Assembly: GCA_964035545.1 (NCBI GenBank)
Contig: OZ037766.1
Span: forward strand, 31,999,773 to 32,063,772
Direction of reading: 5' to 3'
Source of the DNA: Bugula neritina
Taxonomy: Eukaryota; Bryozoa; Gymnolaemata; Cheilostomatida; Bugulidae
Length of the DNA: 64,000 nucleotides
The notes beneath the pieces are model-generated. The model saw nothing but the letters and a program-made list of their open reading frames with translations, ran no database searches and was not told the DNA's origin. The position numbers and the translations under genes are program-made. Below, in pieces: positions 24,201 to 35,800 of the stretch; the stretch's first letter is position 1, and every line of letters begins with the position of its first letter.

Positions 24201-27200
24201 CTTGAATCTCTAAAGATAATAAAGTTACTATTACGCTCACAGTGAGTGTTAATATTATACTCACAGTGAGTGCACTAAGTACCCCACAGTCCATGAAAGC
24301 CACTTGGAGCTCTGATCTACAAGAAATCAAACATCCAAAATAAGACATGAAATAGCAGCAGAAGACACACTGATGGAACTAGTCTGAGTTTAACCAAGTC
24401 ATTCGGTTTGTTTTGTTAGCAGACAACTTCAAGGCTACTTATACTGATTTCAAGTGTAGCTGTACACATTAGAGAAAGAGAAGGAGTTGTGTTCTCACTT
24501 GTTGAGTTGTCTCAGGACTGAAGAGAGCATTGTCAGTTTCTTAGTGGCTGGCTGGTGGTTCATATTAAGAGTTCTGTCCTCCTGCATAAAATATTACATA
24601 TGAAAAGACAACTCCACAAAATTATGCTATGACTACGGCACTGAATTTATAGCACTGAATTTCAGAGTTATCTCTTGTTAACTTTCTACTTGAATTAGAC
24701 CAGAGGATATAAAATCGAAAGGAATTAACTTCCACAAGAAGTTGGAACTCTTGGAAAAGAAAGGGGAGAAACCTACCTCAGCCGCTTCTCTCATTTTCTT
24801 CAACATCTCAACAATCAGGTCATCGTTATCATTTATGATGTCAACATTCCGCTTCCTCCTACGACTGCGAGACCGCTCTTCTTTCTTACGAGCCATCATC
24901 AGATCAAAGTCGGAGACAAACGACTCCCTAAACAAACGACAACATTAGATGGGAAAATGGCTGAGCAGTGACCCAAAAAATAGAAACACATTTCAAAAAG
25001 TACAATAATTAAAAACTAATGCCATAGATGCAAATATCGCTTTATAAAGTAAATTAAATTTAAACCCAAACAAACAGACGGATACATGTGCATTTAGGTA
25101 TAAAAACAGACAGACAGAGAGAGACAGACAGATAGACACTACTACGCTGACTCACTTGTCAGGTCTATCGTCAAGCTCATCATCGCTGCTGACATCAGGA
25201 AGTCCCGTCTCATTAGCAGCTGCTGACTTAATCTCCGCCTCGTCGAAGCCTTCAAACTCTCCCTCCTCGTCAGAGGAATCTCCAAATATATCGGCGATGA
25301 CATCACCATCTCCCGCTTCCTGTTGGAATAGAAATCATGTCAGACATTAATAACCCCTGAATATAGCTACTCTATTTTCATCCATTGTATAAGCACACAC
25401 ACACTGTATAAGCATACACACTGTATAAGCATACACACTGTATAAGCATACACACACTGTATAAGCATACACACACTGTATAAGCACACACTGTATAAGC
25501 ACACACTGTATAAGCATACACACACTGTATAAGCACCCACACACTGTATAAGCACACACACACTGTATAAGCACACACTGTATAAGCACACACTGTATAA
25601 GCACACACACTGTATAAGCACACACTGTATAAGCACACACTGTATAAGCACACACTGTATAAGCACACACACACTGTATAAGCATACACACTGTATAAGC
25701 ATACACACTGTATAAGCACACACTGTATAAGCACACACTGTATAAGCACACACACACTGTATAAGCACACACTGTATAAGCACACACATGCATGGCTAGT
25801 AGCTCACCTGAGCCTCGGCACCTTCTAATTTCTCCCCCTTTTCCTCTTCATCACCAGATTCATCAGAATCAAGGCTACAAGCATAGCCAATCAAGAGTTT
25901 ACAAGTGTCACTCAACTGTATAATAATGACATACCAACTTTATGACTTTAGCCAATAATAGCGCACCATACACAGGCAGGAAATGAAAGGGGAATCCAAA
26001 ATGTCACTATAAAGATGTTATGTTATGTAATAAAGTATTCTCCTTGTAACTAAAAACACTATAAATTCTTTCTAGAATACTAGTTACAGATTCGCAGATG
26101 AAAGCTGGACTCAAAGTTGTTCAACACTTTTGAACATTCGCCTTCTACAGGAAGTCCTGAATGACGTGAGAGTAAACAGTCGACTGAGTGGACACTTAAC
26201 ATTTCGCACTATAATCTCATCAATACTGGATATTAAACCTCATACTGAAAACTCAAGTGTTCCTTTAAAAGACTACAGGATCATACCGAGTTCTTTTCTT
26301 TGTGGGAATTGTCACCTCTGTTTCACTATCTGAGCTGTCAATTCTTCTCTTCCCACTTTTAGAGGAAGGCGTTTCTTGCGCCCCATCATCAGAATCAACA
26401 ACCTCATTTCCTAAACAAAATGATTAAAAAGCGCCGAACTGAAAAGACGTTTCAATAGCTAATATAATTACAAAAAATAGCTGCAACTCAAGTGACGATA
26501 AAATAGGGGGTAGTATGACTTGTAACATATAGTATTACCTGCAGGAACTAATATTTACCTGCGTGGACTAGCCTTACCTGCAGAAAAGAGAGGTGTGTCT
26601 GTTGGCGACTGGGGTCTCTCGAACGTTGGCTCAGCCAGCGTCACTTCCCTACCAGTTGGTGAATGTGGGCCGTCAGGTGACAGTGGAGCTTCTGTGCTTG
26701 TAGGTGGAGACTGAGGAGCATCTGTGGGAGGAGTCTGAGGACTAACTGTGGAAGGAGATTGAGGACTAACTGTGGGCGGAGACTGGGGGCCGTCCGTAGG
26801 AGGAGACTTGGGACCACCTGTGGGAGGAGACTGAGGAGCATCTGTGGGAGGAGACTGGGGGCCATCTGTGGGAGGTGACAGTGGAGCTTCAGTATTTGAA
26901 GGTGGAGACTGAGGAGCATCTGTGGGAGGAGACTGGGGGCCGTCGGTGGGAGGAGACTGAGGAGCATCTGTGGGAGGAGACTGAGGGCCGTCTGTGGGAG
27001 GAGACTGGGGGCCATCTGTGGGAGGAGACTGGGGGCCATCTGTGGGAGGAGATGGAGGAGCATCTGTGGGAGGAGACTGGGGGCCGTCTGTGGGAGGAGA
27101 TTGGGGGCCGTCTGTGGGAGGAGACTGGGGACCACCTGTGGGAGGAGACTGGGGGCCGTCTGTGGAGGAAAGAGACATGTTATCTGCACTGTCTATAGGA

Positions 27201-27455
27201 GATTGTGGTGTGTTTTCTGTTAGGGATGGAGCCACGTTTTCTAAAATAAAGAAATAAAGAATTGAATTATCCAAGTTTTTATATATGCCCAGTTTATACA
27301 GCTTAGGATACTAATTGTATTACAAGACAAATTGGTATGAGACACTTCTTACCCACAGAATGTTTGTCAATCTGTTCATCAAGTGAGTTAGCTGAAGGTA
27401 GCTCCCTTTCTACATTAGAATATTCAGTAGGGGTTGTTCGCCCATCATCAGCCAT
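21239..27455 (-). CDS. IWS1: IWS1 transcription elongation factor (Spt6 partner)
   Basis: Twelve coding exons on the minus strand: 27455-27353, 27240-26578, 26410-26287, 25874-25808, 25319-25156, 24927-24777, 24581-24499, 24316-24265, 23743-23666, 22013-21790, 21659-21512 and 21364-21239. Phases close and give 660 residues. Residues about 60-215 are a Pro/Ser-rich repeat. About 297-374 is acidic and holds FEGF (341-344), like the FxGF core of LEDGF-binding motifs. From [13 protein letters not shown] (377 on) the C-terminal half follows animal IWS1: the TFIIS N-terminal (TND) domain with [12 protein letters not shown] and [17 protein letters not shown], then [35 protein letters not shown] and the conserved end [11 protein letters not shown]1 binds Spt6 and couples RNA polymerase II elongation to chromatin modification and mRNA export. 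The exon ending at 23666 abuts an array of copies of its own donor. The identification is certain; the exact N-terminal repeat length may vary between alleles. Confidence 0.96.
22014..23228 (-). other. IWS1 intron, unique part
   Basis: The intron between the exons ending at 23666 and starting at 22013 is about 1.65 kb. Its first 440 bases are the donor-bearing array (separate entry). The rest is unique AT-rich sequence without recognisable features. Confidence 0.7.
23229..23666 (-). repeat. 33-bp minisatellite carrying 14 copies of an IWS1 5' splice site
   Basis: On the minus strand each 33-bp unit contains CTACTGTAAGTACTTGG; there are 14 copies of GTAAGTACTTGG. The copy at the high-coordinate end is the true donor of the exon 23743-23666 (ACT ACT|GTAAGT). 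Most units also hold CTTGCAG or CTTACAG 8 bases before the next GTAAGT, so acceptor-like and donor-like signals alternate. Thirty-three is a multiple of three: choosing the second donor would add 11 in-frame residues ([11 protein letters not shown]). The next unit is 31 bp and would shift the frame and hit TAA. Confidence 0.93.
25385..25795. repeat. CACACTGTATAAG minisatellite filling an IWS1 intron
   Basis: About 27 copies of CTGTATAAGCACACA with varying CA length (14-18 bp). It takes up most of the 488-bp intron between the exons ending at 25808 and starting at 25319. It is open in all three frames on the minus strand, which gives long false ORFs. Confidence 0.95.
26690..27170 (-). repeat. 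24-bp coding minisatellite in IWS1 (DGPQSPPT units)
   Basis: About 19-20 copies of a 24-bp unit inside IWS1 coding exon 2, each giving an octapeptide such as DGPQSPPT or DAPQSPPT. A few copies differ ([20 protein letters not shown]). The unit is a whole number of codons and each holds a Ser-Pro site. It occupies the N-terminal half of the protein that in vertebrates is also a repetitive, low-complexity region, though of a different, acidic sequence. Confidence 0.93.
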
Positions 27456-29800
27456 TATTATGTATAAATGAGCCTTCAAACCTCTAGTTTGTCAGTATTA
27501 TCTGAATAGCCAGTGATTGAAACAGTTTAAATATCAATATAGCTATAACGATAAGTAATAATATAAGTATAAGTCAAAGGTTAGGAATAATACAACAACT
27601 TTGAAACCCCTACAAATATCAAAACGAATATAGAATATGATTTTTTGTAATACTAATAGTAACACTGATAGTAATTGTATACTGTAAGTGTATAGTCATT
27701 AAATTTAATCTTTAATCATTATCAAAAAGTAAAAAATAAAATTTAATAATCAAGTTTATCAAGTAAAATTAAATAACTCATCAGAGTGGCAGTATCAGTA
27801 TGAGCATGAGATTGACTGAAAGCTCAAGCTGAACACTAACAATAACTAAAACTATAAGTTATATATTTATAATTAAATAACTTATAATAACAAAAGAAAT
27901 TAAAATAAAATAATACATTTCTAAATCAAAATGTAATTATTTTTAATTAGTATTAGTATTACCAATTTACTTTTAGTTTTAATATTTATTTTCAAAGTTA
28001 AACTAAAACCTAAACTAAAATTTCAACTTGAAAGTAATTAAAAAATATTATTCGTTCATGGTGATTATACTTATAGGTGTATTTAGAAAGTTAAAACAAA
28101 ATAAAAAGGCTAATACTAATAGCAATAACAAAGAAAATGCATTTCCACATTAGTAATTCTAAATGACTTGGAGATTATAATAATAAATTGTTAACATGAC
28201 AATCTCTAATACTCATTGAAAGTCATTGCCTCAGACTTGGGCTTTGGAGTTCACTTAACTTAAAGCGACACTTCGATTTTAGTGCGATCTCAAAAAATTC
28301 CTGACCACATCGACTAGATATAGCAATTGCACACAAAATTTTGATGATTTTACATTGGTACGTTTTGCCTTTGGGCAGCTCAATTTTGCGCCGTGTTAAC
28401 GTTAAGCAAAGCGGTTGTAATTTGTAAGTAATGCAACTCCAAGATTTTACTCACATTGCGAGCACCAAAACATTGGCATATGCCGAGTTTGGAAAATTAA
28501 AAAAATTATTGCCAAGGATGATTTTTATAACAGCCAACATAATTATCACAATTGCTAGCAGGCTGTTTGAAAATTCAAATTTAGGGCCATATCATATATG
28601 TGATATTTTTCCCAAATCTCAACATCAAAGATACTTGAAAAAAGTTTTAATGAAATTATTTTTGTAAAAGCTATTCTGATATTTATATAAAATTAGTTTG
28701 TAAGCATTTGCATCAATAATTTATAATATATTACGATTTATATATTCTTAAAAAATTCATGAAACTGGGTTTATATTGGGATGCAATTTATTAAAATACA
28801 AATTTCGCATCAAAATGTCTTTATGAGACATTATTGCTTTCATGTGTGTTTTAGAAAGTTTGTTTTCATAATACATTCATATTATAATGTTGTTAGTGAG
28901 AATTCGCAAGGTTCAAGCAATTAAATGCATTATAGTTGAAAGATTAGAAGATTTGCAGCAATTTTATCACGGTGTATAATTGATAAAAATGAATGACTAA
29001 TTGGGTGCTATAACATAATAGTGACATATATCATCACTTTAGATTACACTAAACAGTTCAACATAAAGTCTTAAACCTCAATCTTAAAATGCTATTATAT
29101 TTATGAGCAAATTGGTAGAAAATGTAATAAGTAAGTTAGTTATCAACATAAAACATATAGCATTACTTACGCTGTAAGCGTTTTATTGGTCAAACTCAAT
29201 CAAAAATATGAAAATAAAGTTTTTTTAGTCATAAACCTGAAATCATTTGGTGTATATGAATCTAGTTTTAAAAGAGCACCAATTATGGGGTAAAATTTTA
29301 CAAGTAAAAGATCATGACAAAATTGTACACAAATCACACATTATAACTAAAACAATTATTAACGCACATGCACAAACTAGGGCAGAATTCGTTGTAGTAA
29401 ATTTTTCATTCATTTGTAGAGTTTCAAATTTGAAAAAGTAAAGCTCCAAAAATTAACTTCTGGAGTTATGTTCCTTTGCATCAAATTGCAAGTTTTGAAT
29501 ATAAGTGTGGACAATTTATTTAAGCTCTTAGCACAATTTTTCATGCTTTATGTACCTTAAAAAGAAATATATAAAACATAAACTCTGCACCAGAAAGCTG
29601 TTTCTCCCACTGGCTTATCGAAGATTATTATGCAACAAAAAATGCTATAAATAGTTTTGAATTACTTCAAATGATAACCTGATGACTCACAAATGTCCTT
29701 AACTTCTAAGGGTACCTCTGACTATTTTGTGAAATTACAACTTATAATAGAGATCAATATTACTTTTTCCCGTCACTTTATAACCCATTGTAGTTAACTA
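27456..29800. other. Intergenic: IWS1 promoter side and channel 3' flank
   Basis: About 2.3 kb of very AT-rich DNA between two minus-strand genes. It should hold the IWS1 promoter just above 27455 and the channel's 3' UTR below 29801; TTTATT at 29515-29520 would be AATAAA in that transcript. A less AT-rich patch at about 28225-28440 could be a non-autonomous element, but I see no terminal repeats or target-site duplication. Open frames at 28431 and 29247 show no recognisable domain. Confidence 0.5.
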
Positions 29801-32800
29801 TCAGTATTTGTGAGTGGTTGAAATCATTTGCTGCTGCACAGCTATTTTCTGAGGATGAGTTCGTCTATCGCTCTGGCTAATTCGAAGTTTAACGCAGCAG
29901 AGAACGAGCAAATCGATGCCGAGCTCCATGAATTCAAACACAGTCAACATAGACCAGCCAACCCATAGACCGAGAGAACCACCTGAAAGAAAAGCAAATA
30001 CAGTCAGGATGGACTACCCACCCCATATAGACTTTGAGAACTAGCTGAAAGAAAACCGTCAAGTCTCAATGCAGAGACTGCACTGTGATGTAATCAGGAG
30101 GGACAAGTAGTAATAAAATTCTAAAAAACTAAACAATTAGCATTATGTCAAACTGTTTTTGTAACATAAGACCATAAAAAGTTGATTACTAATTAAATAA
30201 CAAAACTTTATAAATAGATCAATTGGCAATATTTCAAACTAAAATAATATTATGTGAAATTTTGTACCAAAGGCATAAGATAGTTTCATTTTTTTACAAA
30301 AGTTTTGCAAAATGAATAGTTATATCAAACAAAGACACTAGACTATGTTAGAATATTAGTAAGAAAAGACAATTACTAAGAATATTTTAGAAATGCTGTA
30401 TTTAATGCTTCAAATTCTTATTATAAAGTAGCATGTAAATACAACTGAATAATATTTATGAACAACTTGACCAAATAAAGCATTCGAATAGTGATTATGA
30501 CAATGAAGCTATCAATGGTCTATTTCACTGAGTATGACTAAGAATGTAGATGAGTTACCTAGATCAGATACGAACTGAAAGTCGGACACTTTGGGCTCTT
30601 GCACACTCTCAGTAACGGCAATCTTATCATAGAACACCATGACTTGCAAGAGGTTCTCTTGTATCGGCACACTGATTGAGTCATAGAGCTCATAGTTCGT
30701 CTGCAACTCGTCAAACAGTGCAGGCATATCACTCTGTATAGTGTCCTTCAGATCTCCCTGTGATTGTTATATAACATGGTATGAAGAGTTATACACCACT
30801 CAGTATGTATGAGTCACTAATGTGTGGTTGTGTAATAGTTATGATAAAATCATGACACGTTTGTATTTCCATGTAGGTACATTCAAATGAACAGAATACT
30901 TTATATAAACTGCGAATAAACACAATCCTGTGTAATACAATATTACTATTATGTCTCACTAGAATAAAAACAATTATAATCTTAATATAGAATTACGCCA
31001 TTATTATAGTCGTTTGCAATTAGACATACAAGTCATTGATATTAAAGTATATAACTAGGTCACTCACCATATAACTTGGCGCAGGCCAGACTGTAGCTGA
31101 TGGCGTAACGTCAAACACCACCTCCCTGCAACACAATGATGTGTGAAGTTACACTAAGCTATGAGTAAACAGCGTGTGATGACAGAAAATGTAACATAAT
31201 CAGTAATGAAAGCATCACTATACAGTGTGTACTATATCACTATACAATGTATACTATATCACCACACAGTGTATACTATATCACCATACAGTATATACTA
31301 TATCACTATACAGTGTATACTATATCACTATACAGTGTATACTATATCACTATACAGTGTATACTATATCACCACACAGTGTGTACTATATCACTATACA
31401 GTGTATACTATATCACTATACAGTGTGTACTATATCACTATACACTGTATACTATATCACTATACAGTGTATACTATATCACTATACAGTGTGTACTATA
31501 TCACTATACAGTGTGTACTATATCACTATACAGTGTGTACTATATCACTATACAGTATACTACTATATCACTATACAGTGTGTACTATATCACCACACAG
31601 TATATACTATATCACTATACAGTGTATACTAGAGTACTATACAGTGTGTACTATATCACTATACAATGTATACTATATCACTATACAGTGTATACTAGAC
31701 TATGTGATGTCATGGGGAGATAACAACTTGATGAACTTACTGACACGGTTCATGGCATTTTTCACACTTCAAGGAACCAGATGTAAAGTTATAATAAACC
31801 TCTTCTACGCATGCTGAAAGTATATTATAAATATTGTATACAGATTATACACACTTACGCGCACACTTACGCACGCGCGCGCACGCGCACACACACACAC
31901 ATATATATATATAGATATGAGATAATCTAGCCCAAGTTCTATAAACCAATAGCCTTAGTCTTACCTGAAGAGTTATAGCCATCACACGGCTTGACTGGAT
32001 CATAGTCGCTGTAGAAAGATTTGTTATACGGTATCTCAGGGAGAAAACAGCCACACTCTTTGATAGCCTGCAATGTGTCACACAATTGAGTTATTTCAAG
32101 AATTAGGGAAATGAATTGACATTACAAAGTTTTACTCTAAAAGTGGCAGATATGTCAACTCATTCTGGACCACAGCGGACTAGGTGAGGAAGGTGAGGAA
32201 GGTGAGGAAGGTGAGGAAGGTGAGGAAGGTGAGGAAGGTGAGAAAAGAGCAGGTATATCAACTCGAAGTGAAAGACTGCTGACTACTAACACAGGATGCA
32301 GAGAGTAAATACAACAGTTTCAGTATTACAAACATAAACTATCTAGATCAGAAGTCATTTTAGTGATGCCAAAGAGCTCTAATATCAGGTAGAGTAGAGA
32401 TCAAATGCAGCATCTCAAGTTTCTAGTCAGAAACTTCAACCATAATTTCTGAGCATTTAACTGCAAATTTCTAATGTCAAAACCCCATAAATCAGGTTAG
32501 TGCATGAAACTTTTTAGAAGTGATGTTGTAACTATAAAATGGAAGTAAACATGTATTGTGTTGTTAGTGATCACTCACATGAGATAAGCTGTCTCAGTGA
32601 CCAATCATATGAGAGATAAGCTGTGTCGGTGATCAATCACATGAGAGATAGATAATAGACCAATCACATGAGAGATAGATAATAGACCAATCACATGAGA
32701 TAAGACATATGCCATGCGACTGAAGTTACCTGCTCCTGAACACATGATTTCTCACAGGCTGGTTTGCTGTAGGAATAGCCATACTGATAGTTGTATATTG

Positions 32801-35800
32801 TGAGAGGGAAGTCGTCTTTCCCTACTTCAAGGCAGTTTCCATATTTCCCATTTTTTCTAGTGTATTCTGTCTATAATATGTTATAATGTACAGTATAATA
32901 TAATAGCATAGCCTAACATATGAATGATAAAACATAACATAATGCAATATGAAGATAATATAATATATAGTATAATACAATACGCCGAACATAACATAAT
33001 TTGATATTTTTGGCATCATGAATTATAACACATTTAATAACATTTAGCCCAGTTTGACATAGCCTTTTCATGCCCATGTAACATTTATTACAATATATAC
33101 GTGGGCGATACAAAATACTATAGGATAGCATAATTCAATAACTTATAGCTATGTTGAAATATAATATAATTATATATCTTATGATATGAATATATAATTA
33201 TCTAATATTATTTACTATAATAAAATAAAATGATTATATTGTTGCAACATGAAAATAAATATACTACAAAACAAAACTCACACCAGTTTATAGTCCCCAT
33301 CACTGTGGGAAACCCCTGATGGAAGGAGTTTTGTTAAATAGGGGCTGAGGACTTATTCAGATGGGGCACAGGAGCAATTATGACTGGATGCTCTTCCTAA
33401 CATCACCAATAGCCTTTGTCGGGGTTCGAACTCATGACTTCCTGTTTACTAGGCAAAAGTTCTAACCCCTAGACCACGGCTCCTCCCTTGCTATATTTAT
33501 ACTATAATACAGTAATATGATTATTCTATAATATATCAATATAAAAGAAAAAAAATTGCTGAATATTAGGATCAGAGTTTAGCTCAAACTAAAATCCTAC
33601 CCTTTTGACGGCTAGCCTTGTACGAGTGTTGGGGGCGACAGTGATACCCCCATCTTCAGGGAACGGCATCTCTTCAGGATCGTGTACAAGTATTTTGACT
33701 CCGGAAGCTTCCGTCAGATACGGGACGTAGTCATACTGCTGGATGTTCAACAGCATAACCAACCCTAAATCATGATGTCTACAGTATAGTATGTATACTA
33801 AACACAATGATGTCTACAGTATAGTATGTATACTAAACACAATGATGTCTACAGTATATTATGTAGACTAAACACAATGATGTCTACAGTATATTATGCA
33901 GACTAAACACACTGATGTCTACAGTGTAGCATGTATACTAAACACACTGATGTCTACAGTATATTATGCAGACTAAACACACTGATGTCTACAGTATAGT
34001 ATGTAGACTAAACACACTGATGTCTACAGTATAGTATGTAGACTAAACACACTGATGTCTACAGTATAGTATGCAGACTAAACACACTGACGTCTACAGT
34101 GTAGCATGTATACTAAACACACTGATGTCTACAGTGTAGCATGTATACTAAACACACTGATGTCTACAGTATAGTATGTATACTAAACACACTGATGTCT
34201 ACAGTATAGTATGTAGACTAAACACACTGATGTCTACAGTATAGTATGTAGACTAAACACAATGATGTCTACAGTATAGTATGTATACTAAACACAATGA
34301 TGTCTACAGTGTAGCATGTATACTAAACACACTGATGTCTACAGTGTAGCATGTCTACTAAACACACTGATGTCTACAGTATAGTATGTATACTAAACAC
34401 ACTGATGTCTACAGTATAGTATGTCTACTAAACACACTGATGTCTACAGTATAGTATGTAGACTAAACACACTGACGTCTACAGTATAGTATGCAGACTA
34501 AACACACTGATGTCTACAGTGTAGTATGTAGACTAAACACACTGACGTCTACAGTATAGTATGCAGACTAAACACACTGATGTCTACAGTATAGTATGTA
34601 TACTAAACACACTGATGTCTACAGTATAGTATGTAGACTAAACACACTGACGTCTACAGTATAGTATGCAGACTAAACACACTGACGTCTACAGTATAGT
34701 ATGCAGACTAAACACACTGATGTCTACAGTGTAGTATGTAGACTAAACACACTGACGTCTACAGTATAGTATGCAGACTAAACACACTGATGTCTACAGT
34801 ATAGTATGTATACTAAACACACTGATGTCTACAGTATAGTATGTAGACTAAACACACTGATGTCTACAGTATAGTATGTAGACTAAACACAATGATGTCT
34901 ACAGTATAGTATGTATACTAAACACACTGATGTCTACAGTGTAGTATGTATACTAAACACACTGATGTCTACAGTATAGTATGCAGACTAAACACACTGA
35001 TGTCTACAGTGTAGCACGGTAATTGATGTCTACTCGAGGTTTGTCCGCTTACCGTACTCGGCACCTGCCCTCACAGAACTGGATTTGTTGGAGTCACTAA
35101 AATGGTTGAAGGTGAAGCAGTTGCCGTGGTACGGGTTGAAGAAGTGGACAAAGTCATCGGCCACGTCCTCGTAGTTGAAGTCCGCCCACTGGACTAAACT
35201 CTCGAACTGGTGGCCCAGCTGGAACTTGATGTAGTCGTCCTCCAGTAGCGCGTATTCTAGAATGTTATAGAATATTCTAGAATATAGTTTTATACCTGCT
35301 TACTACCATTCTATGAGAATTATCTCAACTGACTACTACCATTCTATAGAAATACTATCAACTATCTTTTCACTCTTTATAGAAGGGTGCTATTTGTTTA
35401 AAATATTATATTACTTAACATTACACTAAACAACAATATAATACAATATTACATACCACAGTAGCAAAATCTATTACTTAAAGAGATAGCTAGAAGTTGC
35501 TGTGAAAAATCAATTTCAATTACTCAAGTCCTTAGAGCCAAGGCAAAATGACGGAATAACTCGGGTTTAATTTACCAATTTACCATCTCAACATGCTGCA
35601 GCAACTCTTCATATACTAAGAATTCATACATATGGAAGATGTTGGAAAAGCGGTTGTAAAGACCCTACAAGCTATTAAAATACTTCTCAAATAACATCTA
35701 CTGGCTCGCAGCTAATAAAAGGAGAAACAATGAGAACTCTTTTGAATGCTAAAATGTTTGCTCTGAGTTGGATATTACTACACGCCTATGCGAAGAACAG

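Noticed and set aside
25347-25793. Three overlapping long frames (Cys/Tyr/Val rich)
   Set aside because: Produced by the CTGTATAAGCACACA repeat in an IWS1 intron; all three frames are open.
26875-27257. Plus-strand Gly/Trp- and Glu-rich frames
   Set aside because: Antisense shadows of the IWS1 coding minisatellite.
28225-28440. Possible non-autonomous transposon by base composition
   Set aside because: No terminal inverted repeats, target-site duplication or second copy found by eye.
28431-28667. 78-codon plus frame in the IWS1-channel gap
   Set aside because: No family likeness and no exon borders; left as intergenic.
31206-31817. 203-codon frame rich in Tyr, Ile and Ser on plus
   Set aside because: Produced by the 21-bp repeat in a channel intron; the real gene is on the other strand.
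33770-35022. CRISPR-like regular 35-bp repeats
   Set aside because: Repeats are head to tail without unique spacers, vary internally, and fill a spliceosomal intron in an animal gene.
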